DNA of 11,712 nucleotides from an uncultured Flavobacteriales bacterium. GTDB lineage: Bacteria; Bacteroidota; Bacteroidia; Flavobacteriales_D; Sanyastnellaceae. A program made the translations under genes and the position numbers. How positions within the stretch are numbered: position 1 is the first letter of the stretch; each line of letters starts with the position of its first letter. The notes beneath the pieces were generated by a model. The model was given only the letters and a program-made list of their open reading frames with translations, had not been told where the DNA came from and did no database searches. The DNA is taken from assembly GCA_913057815.1 (NCBI GenBank), contig CAJXOV010000026.1, positions 1 through 11,712 of the forward strand. Reading direction: 5' to 3'. Shown piece by piece: positions 1-7,904 of this stretch.

Positions 1-25
1 AGCGTCAGATGTGTATAAGAGACAG
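1..25 (+). other. Nextera (Tn5) read-1 adapter remnant, not genomic
   Basis: The first 25 bases equal the 3' part of the Illumina Nextera read-1 transposase adapter and end in the 19-bp Tn5 mosaic end (7-25, AGATGTGTATAAGAGACAG). A GTG at 11 lets the frame of the first gene run back into it, giving the spurious N-terminus MYKRQ, a known adapter artefact in metagenomic proteins. Genomic sequence begins at 26. Confidence 0.97.
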
Positions 26-2008
26 GTTACAACCCAGGCCGCAGTAGGAAATGGATTTCAGCAAAGCTTTTCTAGTACATGGGCTGATTTTAATAAAGAC
101 GGTAACATAGATCTATATGTAGTAAATGATAGATTCATGTGGCCAAATGCACTTTTCTTAAACAATGGAGACGGCACTTTTACTGATGCTTCTGTTACTT
201 CTAATGCAGATATTGCCATTTTCGCTATGACATCTACAATAGGTGATTACGACAATGATCTTGACCTTGATATTTATGTTACAAATGACTCTCCTGGAAA
301 TCACTTGCTTGAAAACTTGAATAGTGGGATTTATCAAGATTTATTCCCAAATTCAGGAGCTGAGATTCAACAAACATGCTGGGGTGCCAATTGGATAGAC
401 TACAACAATGACGGACGGAAAGATTTATATGTATGCAGCTCTTTTCCTGGTCCAAATCATAATAATCTGATAATTAATAATGGGTCAGGAGATTTATCTG
501 TATCCACTGAAATAATTCCAATGAACAATGAGAATTCATATTCAGTTTCTAAAGGTGATTTCAATAACGATGGGTTTTATGACCTATTAGTATTAAACAC
601 TGCTCCTTGCAATTCATTATTGTTAAAAAACACAGGTAATGACCTATACGGGTTCATTAAAATTTCTCTGCAAGGAACAATTTCGAACAGAGACGCTATA
701 GGTACTGAAATTACTGTGTTTTCGGAAGGGAATTCGTACTTCGATACTCATTTTTGTGGCACAAATTTTTGTAGTCAGGATTCTCAAAAACTAATTTTTG
801 GTTTAGGAACTTCCAGTCAAATTGATTCTATTCAACTTTTATGGCCTTCTGGATTAGAAGAAACACACTATAATCTATCTATCAATAGTTCAGAGAGAAT
901 TTCTGAAGGTTCAACTATTAAGGCTTTAATTCAGCCTCCTAATAGTTTAGAAATATGCCCAGGAAGTATAACGGAACTTTCGGTTGATATTGAAGCTGAT
1001 AGTGTGATTTGGAGTACTAACTCTAACTCCTTGTTGCTTCAGGTTTCTGAACCAGGAACATATTGGGCTACAGTGTTTAGTAATGGAGGAATATCAACTA
1101 TCACAGACACTATTACTATAGCTCTTGCTGACTACCCACTTATTCAGGAAATAATCACAACTGAAATCACTTGCAATGGACTTGAAAACGGACAAGTAAC
1201 AATTGAATATAAATTACCAGAAGATGAAGAGATATATTATTATTCAACGAATAACTTAAGTGCAGGTTATTTTAATTATCCTTTACAAATAGAGGAACTC
1301 TGTCCAACTCAGATAGAATATTCAATTTTGCAACCTTCACCTTTATATTCCGATATAAATTTTCAATCACTTCTTTGTGACTCAAACGATATAGGAAGTA
1401 TATCACTTACTTCTTTTGGAGGTGTGTCTCCATATGAGTATGGACAATTAGATTCTCTGATTTATGGCGTAAATATTATTACTACCATTGATGCCAATGG
1501 GTGTAGTTATTCATTTGATTTCTATTTAGATTTAGCTCCTGAAGTAGACTTAGAATTAGAGGTTACTAATCAAATTGGCAACACATTAGGAAGCGCAATT
1601 ATTGTTAACAATAATATAGAATTACTAAACGTCCTAGACATGGATTCTATATCACATATGCATAATGAGTTAGAAGCAGGGGGTTATACTCTAATATCAA
1701 TTGACCAGTATGGGTGTAACTCTTCAGAAGAATTTACAATAGAATTGATAACCAATATTGCAGAATCTCACCTTGAAAAAAGTTTATTGATTTATCCTAA
1801 CCCATGCAATGATGTTTTAAATGTGAATAATTACGATTCAGACACTACTGTTCGTGTATTGTCTGTTCAAGGTGAAGAAGTATTTATATTAAATAGAGTT
1901 AGCATCCAAGATAACTCTATTAACTTTTCCTTCTTAAAGCCCGGAATTTATATGATAATATTTCAGTCAGAAAATCGCACGATTACTAAAAAAATAATCA
2001 AAAGTTGA
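26..2008 (+). CDS. Secreted FG-GAP/VCBS propeller protein with ASPIC/UnbV, SprB-like and T9SS sorting domains, copy 1 (5'-partial)
   Basis: This is the C-terminal 660 residues of a secreted surface protein; the start lies off the contig. Residues are numbered from Val (26-28). Four calcium-loop motifs remain at about 21, 74, 125 and 178 (DFNKDGNID, DYDNDLDLD, DYNNDGRKD, DFNNDGFYD). By alignment with copy 3 these are the last four of seven propeller blades, so about 200 residues are missing. An ASPIC/UnbV domain follows (about 221-284: DAIG, CSQDS, FGLG, WPSG), then an Ig-like domain (about 307-366), three SprB-like Ig repeats (about 382-449, 450-515, 516-575) and a T9SS type A sorting domain (about 588-660, starting YPNPCND and ending in a Lys-rich tail). 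The family role, surface binding or adhesion, is inferred. It is the most divergent of the three copies but keeps the best UnbV consensus. A decayed transporter fragment lies downstream; no terminator is visible. Confidence 0.9.
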   Translation, partial: VTTQAAVGNGFQQSFSSTWADFNKDGNIDLYVVNDRFMWPNALFLNNGDGTFTDASVTSNADIAIFAMTSTIGDYDNDLDLDIYVTNDSPGNHLLENLNSGIYQDLFPNSGAEIQQTCWGANWIDYNNDGRKDLYVCSSFPGPNHNNLIINNGSGDLSVSTEIIPMNNENSYSVSKGDFNNDGFYDLLVLNTAPCNSLLLKNTGNDLYGFIKISLQGTISNRDAIGTEITVFSEGNSYFDTHFCGTNFCSQDSQKLIFGLGTSSQIDSIQLLWPSGLEETHYNLSINSSERISEGSTIKALIQPPNSLEICPGSITELSVDIEADSVIWSTNSNSLLLQVSEPGTYWATVFSNGGISTITDTITIALADYPLIQEIITTEITCNGLENGQVTIEYKLPEDEEIYYYSTNNLSAGYFNYPLQIEELCPTQIEYSILQPSPLYSDINFQSLLCDSNDIGSISLTSFGGVSPYEYGQLDSLIYGVNIITTIDANGCSYSFDFYLDLAPEVDLELEVTNQIGNTLGSAIIVNNNIELLNVLDMDSISHMHNELEAGGYTLISIDQYGCNSSEEFTIELITNIAESHLEKSLLIYPNPCNDVLNVNNYDSDTTVRVLSVQGEEVFILNRVSIQDNSINFSFLKPGIYMIIFQSENRTITKKIIKS

Positions 2009-2052
2009 TTAGTCGCTTTAAAAGTCTAATAGATTTTAATAGTTCCAAATCA

Positions 2053-2088
2053 ATGAAAAAATTTATATGTTTTATACTTGGGGAGTAA
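2053..2088 (+). pseudogene. Possible stranded signal-peptide start (11 codons)
   Basis: The short frame ATG...TAA reads MKKFICFILGE. Its Lys-Lys followed by a hydrophobic run is what the start of a lipoprotein or Sec signal peptide looks like in this phylum. A near -7 match (TAGATTTT, 2030-2037) lies 15 bases upstream. It ends just before the ZIP fossil. It may be the broken 5' end of a tandem copy, possibly the former start of copy 2. At 11 codons it could equally be chance. Confidence 0.2.
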
Positions 2089-2121
2089 AGTGAATACGCG
2101 TTAGCCGGGTCTATAACCTAA

Positions 2122-2463
2122 GCTGCTATTATTACCATAGGAAAAGATATTCAAAGCTTCCCTGAGGGAATTGCTGTTTCTATGCCATTGAGAAGAGAAG
2201 GATTATCTAAATTTAAAAAGTTTCTGATATGGTCAATTATCAGCTATAGTCGAACTTGTTGCTGCAGTTATTGGCGATTTAGCAGTGACTGTTTATGAAC
2301 TTCTTCTCCCCTACGGTTTAGCATTCGCAGCAAGAGCTATGATATACTTGGTAATAGAAGAAATAATCCCAGAAACTCAAAGAGACAAATACACAGATTT
2401 AACCACTATTGGGTTTATGATTGGACTTGTTCAAATAATGGTTTAAATACAAGACTTGGTTAG
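2122..2463 (+). pseudogene. ZIP-family (GufA/ZupT-like) divalent metal transporter, C-terminal fossil
   Basis: Conceptual translation gives the C-terminal half of a ZIP-family zinc/divalent cation permease of the inner membrane. Visible landmarks are SFPEG (2155-2169), PLRREGLS (2185-2208), YGQLSAIVE (2228-2254), EEIIPETQ (2357-2380) and a final IGFMIG helix. The frame changes twice. One extra base near 2227 shifts frame 1 to frame 2 between FL and YGQLS. One missing T near 2444 creates a TAA at 2444-2446; restoring it gives a normal family ending (MVLNTRLG) and the original stop TAG at 2461-2463. A TAA at 2119-2121 sits just upstream, perhaps a mutated TTA, and the N-terminal half is not recognisable. 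Substitutions such as Arg in AARAMIY, where the family has Gly, and Leu after the conserved Glu also suggest decay. It cannot make a working transporter. The rest of 2009-2531 holds nothing recognisable. Confidence 0.85.
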
Positions 2464-2531
2464 AAAATCTCACTTTAATTAAGATCAGTTGATAAAAAAC
2501 GTTAACTTACTCATACCTTAATTAAAATGTT

Positions 2532-5282
2532 ATGCTTGTGTACTGTTTTGCTCAGTACTCGACCTTGCTTTTTAAAAAATTTATTTTTACGATTCATAGT
2601 TCATTAGCTAAACTATATCGCGAACTTGTATTTTTTACTTCGAGTCGAGATCTTTGTTACTCTTATAAATCAACATGTTATAGGAATAAAACTCATTTTC
2701 TTCTAATAATAAAGAGAACTTGTCCCTACGCTCTAACTCTCCTGTTTTGCCTGACAAAAACTCATCAGTCTAATAGTCAAAATTTCGAAAACCAAACTTC
2801 GGAATTAGGCGTGGATCATTCATATAGCGATAGTACTTTTGGAGCAGGGTTAAGTTGTGTTGATTTTAATTTAGATGGTTTAGATGACATCACAATACCC
2901 TCCAAAGATTCTATCATTTTCTTCTATCAAAATACGGGAGAGGAATTCATTCAACTCAGTTTATTAGATCAAGAGTTTGGAGAGGTAAAATCATTATGCT
3001 GGATAGATTTTGATAATGATTCTGACTTAGACTTATCCTTTACAGAATACCAAGGAAGTTTTTTTCTTTTTGAAAATACAGGAAATTTAGAACTAGTAGA
3101 CATAACCGAAAATTCTCTAATGACTAATGATGCTTGTGAAAATTTTGGCCATAGTTGGATAGATATAAATGGAGACGGATTATTAGATGTCTATATAAAT
3201 CGTTACTATTCTGGACAATTCTGTTTAGATGAGAACACTGAAAATCTCCTTTTTGTAAATAACGGAGACAACACTTTTACTGAAAAAGCAGCTGAGTACG
3301 GTATTAGTGATGGTGATAAAATGAGTTTTCAATCATCCTTTTATGATTATAACAAAGATGGCTTGATAGACCTACATGTCATTAATGATAGGTTTTACGA
3401 AAACTCCCTCTATAGGAATACAGGCCTAGGATATTTTGAGGACGTATCTATTCAAACCAATACCAACTTGATAGAAGATGCTATGACCAATACTATCTTT
3501 GATTATAACTATGACGGATATCAAGATATATTTTTCACTAATACTAATAATGAAGGAAGTCATTTATTAGCTTACAACCCTGAAGACCAGCTATACGAAG
3601 ATCTTTTTCCAAACTCTGGTGCCGAGAGCTATATATTCAATTGGGGAGCTACATCATTAGATTATGATAATGACCGATTACTTGATTTAGCCATAGCTTC
3701 AGGAACAAACTTTGGAAATGGCTATTTAAATTTACTCTTTAGAAATAATGGTAGTGTTTTTTATCCAGTAGTCAATAACTTTGACCAAGATTCTTCAGCT
3801 ACCTACGGTGTAGCTAAAGGTGATTTTAATTCTGATGGGTATTATGATTTGACTTTTTTAAATGAAGCCCCTAATACTTCTAAAGTCTATGTAAATACTA
3901 CAACCAATAACAATAAATGGCTAAAAGTCAATTTTTCAGGATCTTGTAATAATCAATTCGGTATTGGTGTTCAATATGAATACTTTATAAATGGTTTCCC
4001 TACGGTAAGTACAGTTTTTGCAGGAACTAACTATCTAGCACAGGATAGCTATACACATATTATTGGTTTAGGAAATGAAAACGTCATTGACAGTCTTTTA
4101 ATTCAATGGCCCACTGGTTTAATTGAAAAACATTATAATTTAAGTCCTTTCTTAACGCATTCATTTGAGGAAGGTCAAACCTTTGATGTCACCTTGGATA
4201 TTCTATCTGATTCTCTTTTCATCTGTTTAGGTGAAGAGATAGAATTAAGTACAAGTATCGAATATCTAAATACAACATGGAATGATGGACTTAGCTCAGA
4301 TTCTCTTATCATAAATTCACCTGGGGAATATTTCGCTATTCTTGAAATAGAACCTAACATAAATATATGTTCTGACACCGTTTTTGTTACACTCAAAGAA
4401 GACTTAATCATAAATTCTGTTGAAACCCAAAATCCATCTTGTTTTGGATTGTCTGATGGAACTACGGCTTTAAATCATCTTGACATTTCGAGTAATGAAA
4501 TAATATCCAATTTTTCTGATTTAGGAGATGGATTGAATACTCTTACTATCTCAGATGATTATTATTGTCCTGTTTCGATAGCAGTGGAATTGTTCGCTCC
4601 TGCACCAATTTATTCATATGCTGAATACATAAAACTACCTTGCGACAGTAATGATTTAGGTGAGATAGAGATTTTCACATTGGGTGGAACAGCTCCGTAT
4701 TCTTATTCTTTGGAAGATTTAAATACCATTCCATATGGTCAAAACACTATTACCACTGAAGATGAAAATGAGTGCACATTTACTTTTGACTTTTTTCTAG
4801 AGCTTTCTCCAATAGTTAACATTGAGTTTGAAGTTACGCATCAAATAGAAAGTACACCAGGGAACATCGAAATACTAAATGGATCTGACGTCAATATAAT
4901 AGACATCATTAATGAAGAAGGTCTATCTCAAGATCCTGAGAATCTAACAGCTGGCACTTACATTATTAATTTTTCTGACGAAAACGGATGTGTCTATTCT
5001 GAAGAATTTATTATTGAAACCTTAACTACCACCGGTAACTCTCTGTTAAAAGGATCATTAGAACTTTATCCAAATCCATGTGAAAAACTCCTGAATGTAA
5101 ATAATGTTCATTCATCCTTCTCTATTAGCGTTTACTCTGCCGATGGAAAAGAACTTCTTACTAAAAATGTAAATCCTGAAACTACTAATTCTATAAACCT
5201 CGAAAGTTTAAAAGAAGGCTTCTACTTTGTTCAAATCAAAAAGGGGCTAGAAACCATAACTAGAACAATAATAAAAATTTAG
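2532..5282 (+). CDS. Secreted FG-GAP/VCBS propeller protein with ASPIC/UnbV, SprB-like and T9SS sorting domains, copy 2 (start uncertain)
   Basis: This is a near-complete paralogue of its neighbours. Numbered from ATG 2532 (916 aa), seven DxDxDG-type loops begin at 111, 159, 211, 272, 324, 377 and 431, fitting a seven-bladed calcium-binding propeller. They are followed by ASPIC/UnbV (about 474-538: YLAQDS, IGLG, WPTG), an Ig-like domain (about 562-619), three SprB-like repeats (about 636-702, 703-770, 771-830) and a T9SS type A sorting domain (about 842-916, starting LYPNPCEK). A signal-peptide-like stretch (KRTCPYALTLLFCL... up to SNSQ|NFENQ) lies at residues 61-83, not at the N-terminus. 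The 59 residues before it contain no Met other than the first, are rich in Cys, Phe and Ser, and have no counterpart in copy 3. The signal would start correctly at an ATA codon (2709), so the gene may have lost its ATG or use a rare start. If translated from 2532, an internal signal may export poorly. It probably shares a transcript with copy 3. Confidence 0.85.
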   Translation: MLVYCFAQYSTLLFKKFIFTIHSSLAKLYRELVFFTSSRDLCYSYKSTCYRNKTHFLLIIKRTCPYALTLLFCLTKTHQSNSQNFENQTSELGVDHSYSDSTFGAGLSCVDFNLDGLDDITIPSKDSIIFFYQNTGEEFIQLSLLDQEFGEVKSLCWIDFDNDSDLDLSFTEYQGSFFLFENTGNLELVDITENSLMTNDACENFGHSWIDINGDGLLDVYINRYYSGQFCLDENTENLLFVNNGDNTFTEKAAEYGISDGDKMSFQSSFYDYNKDGLIDLHVINDRFYENSLYRNTGLGYFEDVSIQTNTNLIEDAMTNTIFDYNYDGYQDIFFTNTNNEGSHLLAYNPEDQLYEDLFPNSGAESYIFNWGATSLDYDNDRLLDLAIASGTNFGNGYLNLLFRNNGSVFYPVVNNFDQDSSATYGVAKGDFNSDGYYDLTFLNEAPNTSKVYVNTTTNNNKWLKVNFSGSCNNQFGIGVQYEYFINGFPTVSTVFAGTNYLAQDSYTHIIGLGNENVIDSLLIQWPTGLIEKHYNLSPFLTHSFEEGQTFDVTLDILSDSLFICLGEEIELSTSIEYLNTTWNDGLSSDSLIINSPGEYFAILEIEPNINICSDTVFVTLKEDLIINSVETQNPSCFGLSDGTTALNHLDISSNEIISNFSDLGDGLNTLTISDDYYCPVSIAVELFAPAPIYSYAEYIKLPCDSNDLGEIEIFTLGGTAPYSYSLEDLNTIPYGQNTITTEDENECTFTFDFFLELSPIVNIEFEVTHQIESTPGNIEILNGSDVNIIDIINEEGLSQDPENLTAGTYIINFSDENGCVYSEEFIIETLTTTGNSLLKGSLELYPNPCEKLLNVNNVHSSFSISVYSADGKELLTKNVNPETTNSINLESLKEGFYFVQIKKGLETITRTIIKI

Positions 5283-5320
5283 AAATGGAGAGCTATAACC
5301 GCAGTAACATAAATAAAAGT

Positions 5321-7903
5321 ATGAAGCATATTCTACAGTTATCATTCAGGATCTTTATCATTTCGTGGGTAATGTTAGAATTTTTCAGCTTAAAAATATT
5401 TAGTCAGAATTTCGAAAATCAAGCTGTAGAACTTGGTGTGATTCACTCATTTCCTAGCAACAGTGAATACGGGGCAGGATTGAGTTGTGCAGATTTTAAT
5501 CAAGACGGACTAGATGACATTACTCTTCCATCCGTAGATTCTACTATATTCTTTTTTCAAAATACTGGCGATTCTTTTGTTAAACTCGACTTAATCGATC
5601 GCGAGTTTGGAGAAGTAAAGTCCGTTTGTTGGATTGATTATGACAACGATTTTGACTTAGATTTATCTTTAACTGTACATGATGGAAGTTTATTCTTATT
5701 CGAGAATATTGGGGATTTAGAGCTTGTAGATATTACAGAAAGTGCTCTTCTTACTAATGAATCATGTCATAATTATGGTCACAGTTGGGTAGATATCAAT
5801 CAAGATGGTTTACAGGATGTATACCTCAATCGTTATTTTTTCGGGCAAGACTGCCCAGATCTCGGTAGTGAAAATTTACTTTTTGTAAATAATGGTGACA
5901 ACACTTTTACTGAAAGAGCCAGTGAATACGGTATTGATGATGGAGATAAAATGAGCTTTCAATCTTCATTCTATGATTATGATAAAGACGGACTCTTAGA
6001 TTTACATATAATAAATGATAGATTTTATGAAAACTCGCTCTATAGAAATACTGGACTAGGATATTTTGAAGATATTTCAGAATCAGCTGGTGTAAACCTG
6101 ATAGAAGATGCTATGACCAACACCATCTTCGATTTCAACCTTGATGGGTTTCATGACATTTATTTCACAAACACCTGGCCAAATGGTAGTCACTTATTAA
6201 TTTATAATCCTGAAACACAATCTTATGAAGACCAGTTTCCTGACTTTGGAGCAGAGAGTTACTTATTTAACTGGGGAGCTTTACCGATTGACTATGACAA
6301 TGATAGATTCACAGATTTAGCGCTTTCGTCAGGTGCAGGTTGCGGAGCAGGATGCTCCAATATGCTTTTCCGAAACAATGGAGATTCTTTTACTCAATCT
6401 CCTAATAATTTTAATGAGCAAATGTCAATTTCTTATGGTGTGGCCAAAGGTGATTTTAACTCGGATGGATTTTATGATATCACCTTCTTAAATGAAGCCC
6501 CAGCCAACACTGAAGTATACATTAACACAGCAAATCAAAGAAATTGGTTAAAAGCTAAATTTTCTGGAGCTATTAATAACTTTTTTGGAATTGGGGTTCA
6601 GTATGAATATTACATGGACGGAGTACCTGCGGTAAATACGGTTTTTGCAGGTTCTAATTATCTCTCTCAAGATAGTTACACTCACATCCTAGGAATGAGT
6701 GACAAACTCTTTATTGACAGCTTATCCATTCACTGGACATCGGGCTTAACAGAAAACCATTATAACCTTACCCCTTTCCAAACATATAACTTTAAAGAAG
6801 GACAAACGTTCGAGACTAGTTTAAACCTAGGGGACACTATTTACATATGCCCAGGTGAAGAAATTGAAATTGAAAGTTCAATCCAATACTTCAACTCTAC
6901 TTGGAATAATCAAGAAACTACACCTTCACTCAGTATAGATACGCCTGGTGAATATTATGCCCTTCTAGAAGTAGAACCAGGCATAAATATTTATTCTGAT
7001 ACTATTGTGGTATTGTTCAAACCTGACATTGAATTGAATTTTGTATCAACCATAGCCCCATCATGTTTCGATTCTGAAGACGGAGCTGCATTAATCACAC
7101 ATTATAATCTGGCAGGAGAGTTAGAAAGTTCGATTTATCAAGACTTACCTGATGGAATTTCAACAGTCCAAATAGTCGACAGTTTCTTTTGTCCTATATC
7201 AACACAAATTGAACTGTTTTCTCCATCATCAATTTATTCTTCCGTTGAAGTGCTGAGCCAACCATGTGATAGTTCCGATTTCGGCTCTATAGAAATTAAT
7301 TCTTTCGGTGGCTCCCCTCCTTTTGAATACTCTATTGATGATCTAAACTCTATAGCTGTAGGAGAAAACACCATTATTACTACCGATAATAACGGGTGTG
7401 AACATTTTACCGACTTTTCCATTGATCTACTGCCTTTATTAATTTATGAGCTCAATATCACTCCTCAAATTGGAGATGAACCTGGAAGTTTGCTCGTAAA
7501 TACCGAAGAAGAAATTTACCTAGAATTATACAATTCTAACAATGAACTTCAAACTGAATCGGACTTAACCCCAGGTGATTATTACGTCTTAGTTACAGAT
7601 GGAAATGGATGCACATACCATGAGGATTTCACAATAGAAACAATTGAAAGTAATTCTGAAATAGATATTGCCTCCGATTTTTTCATTTATCCAAACCCTA
7701 CTGGAGGGCTTATTCAATATCATGAATTGTCTGTCCCATGTTTTATAGAGTTTTATTCTAATGAAGGAAAAAAAGTACTTGAAGAAAGGATGACTCACAA
7801 AGAGAATTTATCATCAGATATTTTTAATTTAAAAAGCGGAATGTACACAGTAAAAATATCAATGATCGACCAAGTCATTTACACACGTCTCATAAAAAAT
7901 TAA
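5321..7903 (+). CDS. Secreted FG-GAP/VCBS propeller protein with ASPIC/UnbV, SprB-like and T9SS sorting domains, copy 3 (complete)
   Basis: This is the only intact copy, 860 aa. ATG 5321 is preferred over the in-frame ATG 5285 because it puts Met-Lys-His directly before a hydrophobic signal peptide ending at about S28|Q29 (KIFSQNF); the upstream AAATAAAAGT is A-rich, as usual in Bacteroidota. Calcium loops start at 58, 106, 158, 219, 271, 324 and 378, one per blade of a seven-bladed propeller. ASPIC/UnbV spans about 422-486, but its usual FGLG and WPSG read LGMS and WTSG. An Ig-like domain (about 509-566) and three SprB-like repeats (about 581-645, 646-714, 715-777) follow, then the T9SS sorting domain (about 788-860, starting IYPNPTGG). 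Repeats 1 and 2 each have a Cys pair (582/624, 649/693); repeat 3 has a single Cys (764). Blade 6 carries a Cys-rich GAGCGAGC insert (338-345). It begins 38 bases after copy 2, so co-transcription is likely. Its ligand is unknown. Confidence 0.93.
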   Translation: MKHILQLSFRIFIISWVMLEFFSLKIFSQNFENQAVELGVIHSFPSNSEYGAGLSCADFNQDGLDDITLPSVDSTIFFFQNTGDSFVKLDLIDREFGEVKSVCWIDYDNDFDLDLSLTVHDGSLFLFENIGDLELVDITESALLTNESCHNYGHSWVDINQDGLQDVYLNRYFFGQDCPDLGSENLLFVNNGDNTFTERASEYGIDDGDKMSFQSSFYDYDKDGLLDLHIINDRFYENSLYRNTGLGYFEDISESAGVNLIEDAMTNTIFDFNLDGFHDIYFTNTWPNGSHLLIYNPETQSYEDQFPDFGAESYLFNWGALPIDYDNDRFTDLALSSGAGCGAGCSNMLFRNNGDSFTQSPNNFNEQMSISYGVAKGDFNSDGFYDITFLNEAPANTEVYINTANQRNWLKAKFSGAINNFFGIGVQYEYYMDGVPAVNTVFAGSNYLSQDSYTHILGMSDKLFIDSLSIHWTSGLTENHYNLTPFQTYNFKEGQTFETSLNLGDTIYICPGEEIEIESSIQYFNSTWNNQETTPSLSIDTPGEYYALLEVEPGINIYSDTIVVLFKPDIELNFVSTIAPSCFDSEDGAALITHYNLAGELESSIYQDLPDGISTVQIVDSFFCPISTQIELFSPSSIYSSVEVLSQPCDSSDFGSIEINSFGGSPPFEYSIDDLNSIAVGENTIITTDNNGCEHFTDFSIDLLPLLIYELNITPQIGDEPGSLLVNTEEEIYLELYNSNNELQTESDLTPGDYYVLVTDGNGCTYHEDFTIETIESNSEIDIASDFFIYPNPTGGLIQYHELSVPCFIEFYSNEGKKVLEERMTHKENLSSDIFNLKSGMYTVKISMIDQVIYTRLIKN

Positions 7904-7904
7904 T

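Larger units (their letters stand above)
26..7903 (+). repeat. Tandem array of three paralogous T9SS-cargo genes
   Basis: Copies at 26-2008 (partial), 2532-5282 and 5321-7903 share the same domain order from propeller to sorting domain. Copies 2 and 3 match almost residue for residue over parts of the propeller, for example the stretch containing NDRFYENSLYRNTGLGYFED, and share exact DNA runs of about 20 bp (one at about 3469-3490 and 6099-6120). Many third codon positions differ, so the duplication is not very recent. Copy 1 is more distant. Long near-repeats of this kind could recombine or be misassembled. Confidence 0.85.

Noticed and set aside
2008..2040. Weak inverted repeat ATTAG/CTAAT after copy 1 as a terminator
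   Set aside because: Five AT-rich pairs around a 13-base loop, not followed by a T run.
2649..2656. GATCTTTG as a promoter for copy 2
   Set aside because: It misses the first base of TAnnTTTG, and no in-frame ATG, GTG or TTG lies between it and the mature protein, so it cannot be assigned.
4175..4411. Minus-strand 78-codon frame inside copy 2
   Set aside because: It is antisense to the well-conserved Ig-like domain and has no recognisable content.
7234..7798. Two minus-strand frames (7234-7422, 7589-7798) inside copy 3
   Set aside because: They are shadows of the SprB-like repeats and sorting domain; no signal of their own.
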